Source: Planococcus sp. MSAK28401
GTDB lineage: Bacteria; Bacillota; Bacilli; Bacillales_A; Planococcaceae
Assembly (NCBI RefSeq): GCF_018283455.1
Contig: NZ_JAAMTH010000001.1
Location: forward strand, 1,407,501 to 1,471,500
DNA: 64,000 bases
Reading direction: 5' to 3'
This document shows, in pieces, positions 16,702 to 25,706 of this stretch; the stretch's first letter is position 1; every line of letters starts with the position of its first letter. The position numbers and the translations under genes were made by a program. Below the pieces are notes generated by a model. The model saw only the letters and a list, made by a program, of their open reading frames with translations, did no database searches and was not told the DNA's origin.

Positions 16702-19062
16702 ATGATCGCAGAGCGCGCATTACGAACTCTCGAATTTTATAAAATCCGTGAAGAAGTGGCTGCATTTTGCACTTCATCACTTGGAAAAGATTTAGTGAAA
16801 GGGCTTTTGCCGTCGACAGAGATCGCGGAAGTGAACCGTTTGCTGGAAGAAATGGACGAAGCGGCGCAATTATTGCGCATCAAGAACAATGTGCCAATGG
16901 GCGGGATCTCCGATATCCGCCCCCACGCCAAACGCGCACAAATCGGCGGCAGTTTGAGCCCGGTGGAATTGATGGAAGTTTCCTCGACGATCCGCGCAAG
17001 CCGCATTTTACGCCATTTCCTTGAAGCCATCGATGCGGAAGAAGATATCGACATTCCCCATTTCATGGAGAAAAAAGAAAGCATGCCGATTTTGACGCAG
17101 CTCGAGCACGATATCAATGCCTGCATCGACGATAACGGGACAGTGGTCGACAGCGCCAGCTCGGAATTGCGCAGCATTCGCCAATCACTGCGCGCGCAGG
17201 AAAGCCGCGTGCGCGAAAAACTGGAGAGTTTGATCCGCGGCCGCAATGCATCGAAAATGCTGTCGGATTCGATTGTCACCATCCGCAACGACCGTTTCGT
17301 CATCCCTGTCAAACAGGAATACAGAAGCCATTACGGCGGCATCGTCCACGATCAATCATCTTCAGGCCAGACGCTTTTCGTCGAGCCGGATGCCGTCGTG
17401 CAGGCGAACAATGAAGTGCGCCGCCTCAAACTGAAAGAAAAAGAAGAAATCGATCGCATCCTTCAAATGCTGTCCGCTAAAGTACAGGAAGTCGCACATG
17501 AATTGTTTACGTTGGTCGGCGTGTTGGCGGAAGTCGATTTAATCCTGGCCAAAGCGAAGTATGGCCAAGCGCATAAATGTTCGAAACCTGAAATGAACAC
17601 GGAAGGCTATATCAATTTAAGAAAAGCGCGCCATCCGCTTATTCCACAAGATGAAGTGGTGCCGAACGATATCGAGTTCGGCCGGGACATTACGGCGATT
17701 GTCATCACCGGACCGAATACAGGCGGAAAGACCGTTACTTTGAAAACGGTCGGCTTGTCGACTTTGATGGCGCAGGCAGGGCTTCCTGTCCCGGCGCTCG
17801 AAGGTTCGGAACTGGCTGTATTCGACCAGATCTTTGCCGATATCGGCGATGAGCAATCGATCGAGCAAAGCTTGAGTACGTTCTCCTCTCATATGGTCAA
17901 TATCGTCGACATTCTCGAGAAATTCGATGAGAACTCACTCGTCATTTTCGATGAGCTCGGTGCCGGTACTGACCCGCAAGAAGGCGCAGCGCTTGCCATT
18001 TCTTTATTGGACGAAGTACATGGCAGAGGTGCACGCGTCATCGCGACGACCCATTATCCGGAACTGAAAGCTTACGGCTACAACCGGGAAGGGGTCGCCA
18101 ATGCCAGCGTCGAATTCGATGTGGAAACTTTGAGCCCGACTTATCGCCTGTTGATCGGGGTGCCGGGACGCAGCAACGCGTTCGAAATCTCCAAGCGGCT
18201 CGGGTTGCCGGAGCATATCATTTCCCATGCGAAAAGCTTCACCGGAACCGACCGCAAAGAAGTCGACTCGATGATCGCTTCGCTTGAGCAGAGCCGTCGC
18301 GAGGCAGAACGGGATGCAGAAGAAACCCGTTCTGTGCTCGAAGAATCTGAGACCTTAAAAGAAGACTTGGCGAAACGCCTTGCGGACTATGACAGCCGCA
18401 AAGAGCTGCTTGAAGACAAAGCAAAAGAAAAAGCGCGCAAAATCGTCGATCAGGCGCGCGCCGAAGCGGAAGCAGTTATCAAGGAACTGCGCCAAATGCA
18501 GCTCACCCAGCAGACAGGCGTCAAAGAACATCAGCTGATCGATGCGAAAAAACGGCTGGAAAATGCGATGCCGGAAAACCGCGTCTTGAAAAAAGCGAAA
18601 AAGCAAAACGAGCCGGTTGCTTTGAAACCGAACGACGAAGTGAAAGTGCTGTCTTACGGGCAAAAAGGCAGCCTGGTCGAAAAAGTTTCCGACACTGAAT
18701 GGATTGTCCAGGTCGGCATTTTGAAAATGAAGTTGCCTGAATCCGACCTCAGCTATACAAAACCTGAAAAGCAAAAAGAAACCCGCACGATGACCAGCTT
18801 GAAAGGCCGTGAAGGTTATACGAAAATGGAATTAGACCTTCGCGGAGAGCGCTACGAGGATGCCCTTTCACGCGTGGAGAAATATTTGGACGATGCCTTA
18901 TTGGCGAATTACCACCAAGTCTCTATCATCCACGGTAAAGGAACCGGTGCACTTCGCCAAGGGGTGCAGCAATATTTGAAAAAACATCCACGCGTCAAAA
19001 GCTATCGCTTTGGCGAACCGGGTGAAGGCGGCTCGGGTGTAACAGTCGCTGAATTGAAGTAA
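16702..19062 (+). CDS. mutS2: endonuclease MutS2
   Basis: MutS-like ATPase that acts on recombination intermediates and, in B. subtilis, on collided ribosomes. 786 residues. MutS core with Walker [16 protein letters not shown] (about 331-345), Walker [17 protein letters not shown] (about 413-428) and the conserved [13 protein letters not shown]; a long coiled coil (about 515-620); KOW-like segment; and a C-terminal Smr domain [20 protein letters not shown] with [11 protein letters not shown] (about 745-757). ATG 16702 follows AAAGGAGGAGTTTAT. All functional motifs are intact. Confidence 0.96.
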   Translation: MIAERALRTLEFYKIREEVAAFCTSSLGKDLVKGLLPSTEIAEVNRLLEEMDEAAQLLRIKNNVPMGGISDIRPHAKRAQIGGSLSPVELMEVSSTIRASRILRHFLEAIDAEEDIDIPHFMEKKESMPILTQLEHDINACIDDNGTVVDSASSELRSIRQSLRAQESRVREKLESLIRGRNASKMLSDSIVTIRNDRFVIPVKQEYRSHYGGIVHDQSSSGQTLFVEPDAVVQANNEVRRLKLKEKEEIDRILQMLSAKVQEVAHELFTLVGVLAEVDLILAKAKYGQAHKCSKPEMNTEGYINLRKARHPLIPQDEVVPNDIEFGRDITAIVITGPNTGGKTVTLKTVGLSTLMAQAGLPVPALEGSELAVFDQIFADIGDEQSIEQSLSTFSSHMVNIVDILEKFDENSLVIFDELGAGTDPQEGAALAISLLDEVHGRGARVIATTHYPELKAYGYNREGVANASVEFDVETLSPTYRLLIGVPGRSNAFEISKRLGLPEHIISHAKSFTGTDRKEVDSMIASLEQSRREAERDAEETRSVLEESETLKEDLAKRLADYDSRKELLEDKAKEKARKIVDQARAEAEAVIKELRQMQLTQQTGVKEHQLIDAKKRLENAMPENRVLKKAKKQNEPVALKPNDEVKVLSYGQKGSLVEKVSDTEWIVQVGILKMKLPESDLSYTKPEKQKETRTMTSLKGREGYTKMELDLRGERYEDALSRVEKYLDDALLANYHQVSIIHGKGTGALRQGVQQYLKKHPRVKSYRFGEPGEGGSGVTVAELK

Positions 19063-19083
19063 GGGCGGAAGGGGAGCTTGGAG

Positions 19084-19497
19084 ATGTTCGAGGAAGGATT
19101 TTGGACCCATCCGCTCGTTGAGACAGCTGGCTATTTCAGTGTAGTGGTCTTATGCTTGATCGTAGCGATGGTCATTTTTGAAATCGTAACAAAATATAAG
19201 AACTGGGAAGAAATCAAAAGCGGCAATTTGGCCGTGGCGATGGCGACTGGCGGAAAGATTTTCGGCGTCACGAATATTTTTCGCTTTTCGATTGAACAGC
19301 ACACGACGCTGTTTGAAATGATTGGCTGGGGATTGTTCGGATTCGTGCTGTTGATTTTTGCATACATTCTCTTTGAATTTCTGACACCAAAGTTCAAAGT
19401 GGATGAAGAAATCGCCCGGGACAACCGTTCGGTCGGCTTGATTTCGATGACCATCTCGGTCGGGCTATCATATGTCATTGGAGCGAGTATTTCATAG
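19084..19497 (+). CDS. yshE: DUF350 membrane protein (YshE-like)
   Basis: A 137-residue protein with four predicted membrane helices (about 14-35, 48-65 weak, 82-105, 118-136), typical of DUF350. The central GNLAVAMATGGKIFGV segment is characteristic. It follows mutS2 by 21 bases at the yshE position. ATG 19084 is preferred to TTG 19078 because AAGGGGAGC is then properly spaced. Function unknown. Confidence 0.85.
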   Translation: MFEEGFWTHPLVETAGYFSVVVLCLIVAMVIFEIVTKYKNWEEIKSGNLAVAMATGGKIFGVTNIFRFSIEQHTTLFEMIGWGLFGFVLLIFAYILFEFLTPKFKVDEEIARDNRSVGLISMTISVGLSYVIGASIS

Positions 19498-19509
19498 GAG
19501 TTGGAACGA

Positions 19510-19590
19510 ATGGAAAACCTGATCAAAATCTTAATCGTTTTTTGCATCTTGTTTGTACTTGTAGGAATCGTCTTCCTATTCGTGTTTTAA
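19510..19590 (+). CDS. 26-residue putative membrane miniprotein
   Basis: A short reading frame, MENLIKILIVFCILFVLVGI plus VFLFVF, predicted as one membrane helix. ATG 19510 has ATAGGAG (19495-19501) 8-9 bases upstream, partly within the yshE stop, and the stop lies directly at the terminator hairpin, so the frame fills the gap between yshE and the terminator exactly. No family is recognised. Spacing and ribosome binding site argue for translation, but proof is lacking. Confidence 0.5.
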   Translation: MENLIKILIVFCILFVLVGIVFLFVF

Positions 19591-19616
19591 AAACGGCCAT
19601 TGAGCCGTTTTTTTTT
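19588..19616 (+). terminator. terminator after the mutS2-yshE transcript
   Basis: aaaacggc / gccgtttt around cattga, followed by a long T-run. Confidence 0.88.
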
Positions 19617-19645
19617 ATGGATTAAAACTCCTTAGAAAATAATGT

Positions 19646-19674
19646 TTGAAAGCGTTATCATAATTCTTTATACT
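19646..19674 (+). promoter_or_regulatory. promoter of fadD
   Basis: TTGAAA (19646-19651), 17 bases, TATACT (19669-19674). No FadR-type palindrome is evident here. Confidence 0.78.
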
Positions 19675-19725
19675 TAAAGTAGGAATATTCTCACGATTCA
19701 GATAAAAGAGGGGGAGGTAGAAAGT

Positions 19726-21417
19726 ATGTCCGAAAAACCGTGGTTAGCTCATTATCCGGCGGAAGTACCGCACACGCTAACGTATCCGAGCATGCCAGTC
19801 CAGGAATATTTGACGAAAGCCTATGAAGACTTTCCGCAAAAGACTGCAATTCATTTCCTGGGCAAGGATCTTAGCTACGAAGAATTGTACCAATCTGCCA
19901 TGAAGATGGCCAATTACCTTCAAAAGCTAGGTATCCAAAAAGGCGACCGGGTATCCATCATGCTGCCGAACTGTCCACAGGCGGTCATCAGTTTTTATGG
20001 GATTCTTTACGCTGGGGGCGTCGTCGTCATGACAAATCCGCTTTATACGGAGCGGGAAATTTCCTACCAGATGAAGGATTCCGGTGCCAAGGCGATCATT
20101 GCACTTGATATTTTATTCCCGCGGATCAATAAAGTGATCAAAGAAACGGATCTTGAGAACGTTATCGTCACGGGCATCAAAGATTATCTGACATTCCCAA
20201 AAAACCTGGTGTACCCGTTCATCCAGAAAAAGCAATACGGCATGACGGTGAAAGTTGAGCACCGGGGGATCAATCACCTCTTTACGGAAATCATGAAAAC
20301 AGCTTCGCCGCAAATTACTAAGCCGCCATTTGATTTTGAGGAAGACTTGGCGCTGCTGCAGTATACTGGCGGAACGACCGGATCGCCAAAAGGTGTCATG
20401 CTGACGCACCGCAATTTAATCTCCAATGCGACGATGTGCGACGCTTGGCTTTATAAATCGACGCGTGGGGAAGAAACGATCATGGGCATCATTCCCTTAT
20501 TCCATGTGTACGGATTGACGACTGTCTTGATTTTGTCCGTCATGCAGGGCAATAAAATGGTGCTATTGCCGAAATTCGACCCAGAGCAGGCGCTCAAAAC
20601 CATCAACAAACAAAAACCGACCTTGTTCCCTGGCGCACCGACGCTGTACATTGGCCTACTGAACCATCCGGACATCCAGAAATACGATTTGTCTTCCATT
20701 GAAGCATGCTTGAGTGGATCGGCACCATTGCCGACGGAAGTACAGGAGAAATTCGAACGCATTACGGGTGGCAAGCTCGTCGAAGGCTATGGCCTGACTG
20801 AAACATCACCCGTTACCCACTCGAATCTCGTATGGGGCGAACGGACAAAAGGCTCGATCGGCATGCCGTATCCAGACACGGATTGCGAAATCTTCCTTCC
20901 GGGAACGACTGATCCTGTACCAAACGGGCAGATCGGGGAAATCGCCATTAAAGGGCCGCAGGTGATGAAAGGCTATTGGAACCGTCCGGACGCTACGGCG
21001 GCTACGATTGTCGACGGCTGGCTATTGACTGGGGATCTTGGCTATATGGACGACGAAGGGCAATTCTTTATCGTCGACCGCAAAAAAGACATGATCATCG
21101 CAGGAGGCTTCAATATCTATCCAAGGGAAATCGAAGAAGTGCTGTATGAACACGAAGCAATCCAGGAATGCGTCGTCGCAGGAATCCCGGACCCGTACCG
21201 AGGCGAAACAGTAAAGGCATACATCGTATTGAAAGAAGGGTATACTGTAACAGAAGAACAATTGGATAAACATTGCCGCGAACATCTTGCTGCATTTAAA
21301 GTCCCGCGTATTTATGAGTTCCGCAAAGAACTTCCGAAAACGGCGGTCGGTAAAATATTGCGCAGATCGCTGGTGGATGAAGAGATCGCCAAACGCGACG
21401 AAGCAGTTCCTTCTTAA
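19726..21417 (+). CDS. fadD: long-chain fatty acid--CoA ligase
   Basis: Activates fatty acids to acyl-CoA through an acyl-adenylate, the entry step of beta-oxidation (LcfA in B. subtilis). 563 residues, family length. AMP-binding loop LLQYTGGTTGSPKGVMLTH (about 209-227), motif GYGLTETSPVTH (about 355), LLTGDLGYMDDEGQFFIVDR (about 434-453), IIAGGFNIYPREIEEVLYEH and the C-terminal catalytic lysine in PKTAVGKILRR (about 544). ATG 19726 follows GGGGGAGGTAGAAAGT. It heads the fadD-fadR-fadB-etfB-etfA cluster; a separate promoter before fadR means the cluster has at least two transcription starts. Confidence 0.95.
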   Translation: MSEKPWLAHYPAEVPHTLTYPSMPVQEYLTKAYEDFPQKTAIHFLGKDLSYEELYQSAMKMANYLQKLGIQKGDRVSIMLPNCPQAVISFYGILYAGGVVVMTNPLYTEREISYQMKDSGAKAIIALDILFPRINKVIKETDLENVIVTGIKDYLTFPKNLVYPFIQKKQYGMTVKVEHRGINHLFTEIMKTASPQITKPPFDFEEDLALLQYTGGTTGSPKGVMLTHRNLISNATMCDAWLYKSTRGEETIMGIIPLFHVYGLTTVLILSVMQGNKMVLLPKFDPEQALKTINKQKPTLFPGAPTLYIGLLNHPDIQKYDLSSIEACLSGSAPLPTEVQEKFERITGGKLVEGYGLTETSPVTHSNLVWGERTKGSIGMPYPDTDCEIFLPGTTDPVPNGQIGEIAIKGPQVMKGYWNRPDATAATIVDGWLLTGDLGYMDDEGQFFIVDRKKDMIIAGGFNIYPREIEEVLYEHEAIQECVVAGIPDPYRGETVKAYIVLKEGYTVTEEQLDKHCREHLAAFKVPRIYEFRKELPKTAVGKILRRSLVDEEIAKRDEAVPS

Positions 21418-21430
21418 CTAAGGCAAAAGC

Positions 21431-21492
21431 TTGACACAATTTAAACAAAACGATAATATGAAAATATGAATGAATCGCCATTCATATTTTCA
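21431..21492 (+). promoter_or_regulatory. fadR promoter with overlapping FadR-type operator
   Basis: TTGACA (21431-21436), 17 bases, TAATAT (21454-21459). A perfect 14-bp inverted repeat, tgaaaatatgaatg (21459-21472) and its complement (21479-21492), with a 6-base centre, contains ATGAATGAATCGCCATTCAT, close to the B. subtilis FadR box ATGAATGANTANTCATTCAT. It covers the transcription start, consistent with autorepression relieved by long-chain acyl-CoA. Confidence 0.85.
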
Positions 21493-21514
21493 TATTTTTT
21501 TGGGTGGTGACAAG

Positions 21515-22099
21515 ATGGTAAAGAAGGATAAACCGAAATATAAACAAATCATCGATGCTGCGGTTATTGTTATCGCAGAGAATGGTTACCACCAAGCGCA
21601 AGTTTCGAAAATTGCCAAGCAAGCCGGTGTAGCGGACGGGACGATTTATTTGTATTTTAAGAACAAAGAAGACATTCTTATTTCCGTCTTCCAAGAGAAG
21701 ATGGGCGTGTTCGTCAGTGAGTTGGAAAAAATTATTGCCAAAGATGCAAGTGCTGCCGATCAGCTCGGCATGATGATCAACAGCCATTTCAGCTTGCTCG
21801 CAAGCGATCTGCACCTAGCGATCGTGACACAGCTTGAACTTCGTCAATCCAATCATGACATCCGCATGAAGATCAACAATGTATTGCGGGGATATTTGAA
21901 ATTGATGGACCGGATTTTAATCAGTGGCATCGAGTCAGGAGAATTTGATCAAAATATGGATATTCGTTTAGCCCGCCAGATGGTTTTTGGTACAATGGAT
22001 GAGACCATTACTACCTGGGTGATGAACGATCACAAGTATGATTTGGTCGAACTCGCACCGAAAGTGCAGCGCTTATTGCTGAAAGGCATGCAAGCGTAA
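21515..22099 (+). CDS. fadR: TetR-family fatty acid metabolism regulator FadR
   Basis: Repressor of fatty-acid degradation genes, released by long-chain acyl-CoA in B. subtilis. 194 residues. N-terminal TetR helix-turn-helix: [20 protein letters not shown] then [20 protein letters not shown] (about 15-55); C-terminal all-helical ligand domain. ATG 21515 follows GGGTGGTGACAAG; the upstream in-frame start would place the operator inside the gene. Location between fadD and fadB and the palindrome upstream support the assignment. Confidence 0.93.
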   Translation: MVKKDKPKYKQIIDAAVIVIAENGYHQAQVSKIAKQAGVADGTIYLYFKNKEDILISVFQEKMGVFVSELEKIIAKDASAADQLGMMINSHFSLLASDLHLAIVTQLELRQSNHDIRMKINNVLRGYLKLMDRILISGIESGEFDQNMDIRLARQMVFGTMDETITTWVMNDHKYDLVELAPKVQRLLLKGMQA

Positions 22100-22116
22100 A
22101 GGGAGGGGATGAGCAG

Positions 22117-22890
22117 GTGGAATTTATCAGCTGGAAAAAAGAAGATGGGATAGCGATCGCGACGATCAATCGGCCGCCGGCAAATGCATTGTCTCGCGCG
22201 CTGATCTTAGAAGTCGATGCGCTTCTGGATGAAGTGAAAAACGACTCGGATGTCCGCGCAATTGTCTTGCACGGAGAAGGGCGTTTCTTCTCGGCAGGGG
22301 CCGACATCAAAGAGTTTACGGAAGTGTCCTCAGGGGAAGAATTCTCGAAACTGTCGGCGAGTGGCCAAGCCGTATTTGAACGCGTGGAAACATTCCATAA
22401 GCCAGTCATTGCCGCGATACATGGTGCCGCACTCGGCGGAGGTTTGGAGCTCGCCATGAGTTGCCATATGCGTTTTGTCACAGAAAATGCTAAACTGGGA
22501 TTGCCGGAACTGCAATTGGGCTTGATTCCTGGATTTGCTGGAACACAGCGCTTGCCGCGTTATGTCGGAGTGGCCAAAGCCGCTGAAATGCTCTTGACGA
22601 GTGATCCGATTACAGGCGAAGAAGCAGTGCAGCTCGGTCTTGCCAACCGTTCGTTCGGCGAAGAAGACCTTCTTTCGCAAACGCTTTCAATTGCGAAGAA
22701 AATTGCGAAAAAGAGCCCGGTATCCGTCAAGGCGGCCATCGACATGCTTCAGTATTCGAAGCGCGGGGCATTTGAAGAAGGGGTCAAAGCAGAAGCAGAT
22801 TCGTTCGGTACGGTCTTCGTATCGGAAGACGCGAAGGAAGGCATTAGCGCTTTCCTGGAAAAACGCGAAGCACAATTTAAAGGGAAATAA
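22117..22890 (+). CDS. fadB: enoyl-CoA hydratase
   Basis: Hydrates trans-2-enoyl-CoA to 3-hydroxyacyl-CoA in beta-oxidation. The 257-residue crotonase-fold protein has [17 protein letters not shown] (oxyanion-hole and CoA-binding, about 51-67), [20 protein letters not shown] (about 99-118) and [20 protein letters not shown] (about 129-148), which holds the catalytic Glu position. GTG 22117 is used, with AAGGGAGGGG ahead. Follows fadR by 17 bases as in B. subtilis. Confidence 0.93.
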   Translation: MEFISWKKEDGIAIATINRPPANALSRALILEVDALLDEVKNDSDVRAIVLHGEGRFFSAGADIKEFTEVSSGEEFSKLSASGQAVFERVETFHKPVIAAIHGAALGGGLELAMSCHMRFVTENAKLGLPELQLGLIPGFAGTQRLPRYVGVAKAAEMLLTSDPITGEEAVQLGLANRSFGEEDLLSQTLSIAKKIAKKSPVSVKAAIDMLQYSKRGAFEEGVKAEADSFGTVFVSEDAKEGISAFLEKREAQFKGK

Positions 22891-22910
22891 TACTTGGGAG
22901 GTTTACGTTC

Positions 22911-23684
22911 ATGAACATTTATGTATTGGTAAAACGTACGTTTGACACAGAAGAAAAGCTGGTTGTCTCCGGTGGCCAGATTCAAGAAGATGGTGCTGAA
23001 TTCATCATTAACCCATATGACGAGTATGCGATCGAAGAGGCCATCACGGTCCGAGACGCTCACGGCGGCGAAGTGACAGTAGTCACAATCGGCGACGAAG
23101 AAGCTGAAAAGCAATTGCGCACAGCACTTGCAATGGGCGCTGACAAAGCGGTCTTGATCAATACAGAAGATGATGTCGAGGAAATGGACCAGTTTACGGC
23201 AGCTTACATACTGGCAGAGTACTTGAAAGACAAAGAAGCGGACTTGATTCTTGCAGGTAACGTAGCGATCGACGGTGGATCCGGACAAGTCGGCCCGCGT
23301 GTAGCTGACTTGCTTGATATCAACTACGTGACGACGATCACAAGCCTTGAAATCGAGGGCGAAACAGTGAAAATCGTCCGTGATATCGAAGGGGATGCAG
23401 AAGAGCTTGAAACTTCATTGCCTTTATTGGTTACAGCTCAACAAGGCTTGAACGAGCCGCGCTATCCATCGCTACCAGGAATCATGAAAGCGAAGAAAAA
23501 ACCGCTTGAAGAGCTTGAGCTCGATGATCTGGATATTGAAGAAGACGATGTAGAAGCGAAAACGGAAACGATCGAAGTTTACTTGCCGCCGAAAAAACAA
23601 GCCGGCCGTATTTTGGAAGGCGAAATTCCAAGCCAAGTTTCTGAACTGGTCAGCTTGCTTCGCTCTGAAGCGAAAGTTATATAA
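22911..23684 (+). CDS. etfB: electron transfer flavoprotein beta subunit
   Basis: Forms EtfAB with EtfA and carries electrons from acyl-CoA dehydrogenases towards the respiratory chain; the beta subunit binds AMP. 257 residues beginning MNIYVLVKRTFDTEEKL, with NPYDEYAIEEAI (about 38-49), LAGNVAIDGGSGQVGPRVAD (about 119-138) and VTAQQGLNEPRYPSLPGIM. ATG 22911 follows TGGGAGGTTTACGTTC. No acyl-CoA dehydrogenase is in the window, so the donor enzyme must be elsewhere. Confidence 0.95.
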   Translation: MNIYVLVKRTFDTEEKLVVSGGQIQEDGAEFIINPYDEYAIEEAITVRDAHGGEVTVVTIGDEEAEKQLRTALAMGADKAVLINTEDDVEEMDQFTAAYILAEYLKDKEADLILAGNVAIDGGSGQVGPRVADLLDINYVTTITSLEIEGETVKIVRDIEGDAEELETSLPLLVTAQQGLNEPRYPSLPGIMKAKKKPLEELELDDLDIEEDDVEAKTETIEVYLPPKKQAGRILEGEIPSQVSELVSLLRSEAKVI

Positions 23685-23733
23685 ACGTACGCCAATCATT
23701 CATTTTCACATCTACTTAGGGGGTTAACGGACT

Positions 23734-24702
23734 ATGTCGAAAAAAGTATTAGTATTGGGCGAAACGCGTGAAGGCGCTTTGCGCAACGTATCATTTGAAG
23801 CAATTGCCGCAGCCAAGAAAATTTCAGGCGGCGGAGAAGTTGTTGCTGTCTTGCTTGGGGAAGCAGTGAGCGAGTTTGGAAACGAATTGGTAGCTTACGG
23901 CGCTGACCGTGTCATTACGGTTGAGCACCCACACTTGAAATCCTATACATCTGATGGTTACGGCCAGGCGTTCATGGCGGTCGTCGACCAGGAACAACCT
24001 GAAGCAATCGTCTTTGGCCATACTGCGGTCGGCAAGGACTTGTCGCCAAAAATCGCATCGAAATTGCAAACCGGCTTGATTTCAGATGTAACGGATATCG
24101 AAGGGGAAGGTGCTGACGCTGTTTTCATCCGCCCAATCTATTCCGGTAAAGCATTCGAAAAAGTGAAACTGAAAGAAGACGGCGTTGTCTTCATTACCGT
24201 GCGCCCGAACAACATCGCGCCGCTTGAGCGTGAAGAGCGTTCTGGCGATGTATCGAGCTTGTCGGTCGATATTACGAACTTGCGCACGATCATCAAAAAC
24301 GTTGTCCGCAAATCAGCAGAAGGCGTCGACCTTTCTGAAGCGAAAGTCATCATCGCCGGCGGACGCGGCGTCAAGAGCAAGGAAGGCTTCGAGCCATTGC
24401 AGGAACTGGCCGACCTTCTCGGCGGCGCAGTCGGAGCATCACGCGGTGCGTGTGACGCAGATTACTGTGATTATTCCTTGCAGATCGGACAGACAGGTAA
24501 AGTCGTTACACCTGATCTCTACATCGCAGCAGGAATTTCCGGTGCGATCCAGCACATGGCAGGGATGTCCAACTCCAAAGTCATCGTTGCGATCAATAAA
24601 GACCCAGAAGCGAACATCTTCAAAGTAGCAGACTACGGAATCGTCGGAGACCTATTCGACGTCATCCCATTGCTCACAGAAGAATTCAAGAAAGTTATGT
24701 AA
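23734..24702 (+). CDS. etfA: electron transfer flavoprotein alpha subunit
   Basis: FAD-binding partner of EtfB. 322 residues: N-terminal alpha/beta domain MSKKVLVLGETREGALRNVS and C-terminal FAD domain with AGGRGVKSKEGFEPLQELA, GASRGACDADYCDYSLQIGQ (normally R-x-x-x-D-x-G), TGKVVTPDLYIAAGISGAIQ and IVAINKDPEANIF. ATG 23734 follows TAGGGGGTTAACGGACT. Last gene of the cluster, with a strong terminator seven bases after the stop. Confidence 0.95.
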   Translation: MSKKVLVLGETREGALRNVSFEAIAAAKKISGGGEVVAVLLGEAVSEFGNELVAYGADRVITVEHPHLKSYTSDGYGQAFMAVVDQEQPEAIVFGHTAVGKDLSPKIASKLQTGLISDVTDIEGEGADAVFIRPIYSGKAFEKVKLKEDGVVFITVRPNNIAPLEREERSGDVSSLSVDITNLRTIIKNVVRKSAEGVDLSEAKVIIAGGRGVKSKEGFEPLQELADLLGGAVGASRGACDADYCDYSLQIGQTGKVVTPDLYIAAGISGAIQHMAGMSNSKVIVAINKDPEANIFKVADYGIVGDLFDVIPLLTEEFKKVM

Positions 24703-24708
24703 TCACAG

Positions 24709-24736
24709 CAACCCGCATTTATGCGGGTTGTTTTTT
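24709..24736 (+). terminator. terminator after etfA
   Basis: caacccgcat / atgcgggttg followed by six T. Confidence 0.92.
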
Positions 24737-24829
24737 AATGATGAAGGGCATGATACAGTATGTTGATCAAGGCTTCCGGGTTCGTCTAACTTTTTCTAAC
24801 GGAGATGTAAAAGAAGGAGGTGTGAGGAA

Positions 24830-25069
24830 ATGTTGAAAATACTAAGCGGAATCTTATCTTTTATTGCCTTAGTTCTTATTATCTGGGATCTATTCAATGC
24901 GGACATAATGATTTTATATAATGTCATTTATGGCCTATTAGCAGCATCGTTCCTACTCAGTGGTATTGCGGATATTAAAGAAGGCAACAAGTCGACGGCT
25001 TATTTATCGCTCCTTGCCTCATTTATCCTTTTAGTACTTTTTGCAAAGTACACAGTAGGAAGCTCCTGA
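24830..25069 (+). CDS. small three-helix membrane protein (DUF3953-like)
   Basis: A 79-residue protein with three hydrophobic segments (about 4-22, 27-47, 56-74) and a short polar link DIKEGNKSTAY before the third. Layout and that linker resemble DUF3953 proteins, but I am not certain of the family. ATG 24830 follows AAGAAGGAGGTGTGAGGAA, a strong ribosome binding site. It sits alone between etfA and trxA and looks like an insertion in otherwise conserved gene order. Confidence 0.75.
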   Translation: MLKILSGILSFIALVLIIWDLFNADIMILYNVIYGLLAASFLLSGIADIKEGNKSTAYLSLLASFILLVLFAKYTVGSS

Positions 25070-25121
25070 GAATGAAGGTTCCTATGTTGCCGGTTAAATG
25101 AGATCGATAATGAGCAACTCA

Positions 25122-25130
25122 GGGGGGGGG
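25122..25130. repeat. nine-base G homopolymer in the gap before trxA
   Basis: A run of nine G in a 269-base gap (25070-25338) that holds no gene I can support. Apart from the trxA promoter element nothing else stands out there. Confidence 0.7.
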
Positions 25131-25290
25131 AGTAACTGAAAATTTAAGCTTGAGATGTAAAGCGTGCCCTTGCAGTGAAAGTCCCTGGACTATAACCATC
25201 CTCATAATCCATCGACCCCAGTCCGTTTAACGGCAACAACAGCCGGGTATGGAAGGAGTAGGCAAATAAATAGCTAGCGTAAATCACGTC

Positions 25291-25299
25291 TGCTATAAT
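25291..25299 (+). promoter_or_regulatory. extended -10 element of trxA
   Basis: TGCTATAAT (25291-25299), a consensus -10 with the TGN extension; no convincing -35 at 17 bases. Confidence 0.65.
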
Positions 25300-25338
25300 C
25301 GAAATATAGTTTGGTTATCACTTAAGGAGGAATTATAC

Positions 25339-25653
25339 ATGGCAATCGTTAAAGGAACAGATCAGAATTTTAAACAAGAAGTTTCAGAAGGTCTCGTATT
25401 GGTAGACTTTTGGGCAGCATGGTGCGGGCCTTGTAAAATGATCGCTCCAGTTCTTGAAGAACTTGATGCAGATATGGACGATAAAGTGAAAATCGTGAAA
25501 TTGGATGTTGATGAAAACCAGCAGACAGCTAGCGAATACGGCATCATGTCCATCCCGACACTTCTTTTGATGAAAAACGGCGAAACAGTCGATAAAGTCG
25601 TCGGCTTCCGTCCAAAAGAAGCTTTGGCTGAATTGGTTGAAAAACACGCATAA
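25339..25653 (+). CDS. trxA: thioredoxin
   Basis: Cytosolic disulfide reductase. The 104-residue protein has the active site [19 protein letters not shown] (about 26-44) and the cis-proline loop [15 protein letters not shown] (about 70-84). TTAAGGAGGAATTATAC precedes ATG 25339. Gene order trxA-uvrC-lysC matches B. subtilis. Confidence 0.97.
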   Translation: MAIVKGTDQNFKQEVSEGLVLVDFWAAWCGPCKMIAPVLEELDADMDDKVKIVKLDVDENQQTASEYGIMSIPTLLLMKNGETVDKVVGFRPKEALAELVEKHA

Positions 25654-25656
25654 TTC

Positions 25657-25692
25657 CAAAACCGGGTCCCATTCGTGGAACCCGGTTTTTTA
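25657..25692 (+). terminator. terminator after trxA
   Basis: aaaccgggt / acccggtttt with intervening cccattcgtgga, T-run. It may attenuate read-through into uvrC. Confidence 0.85.
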
Positions 25693-25706
25693 AATAGGGT
25701 GAGGAA

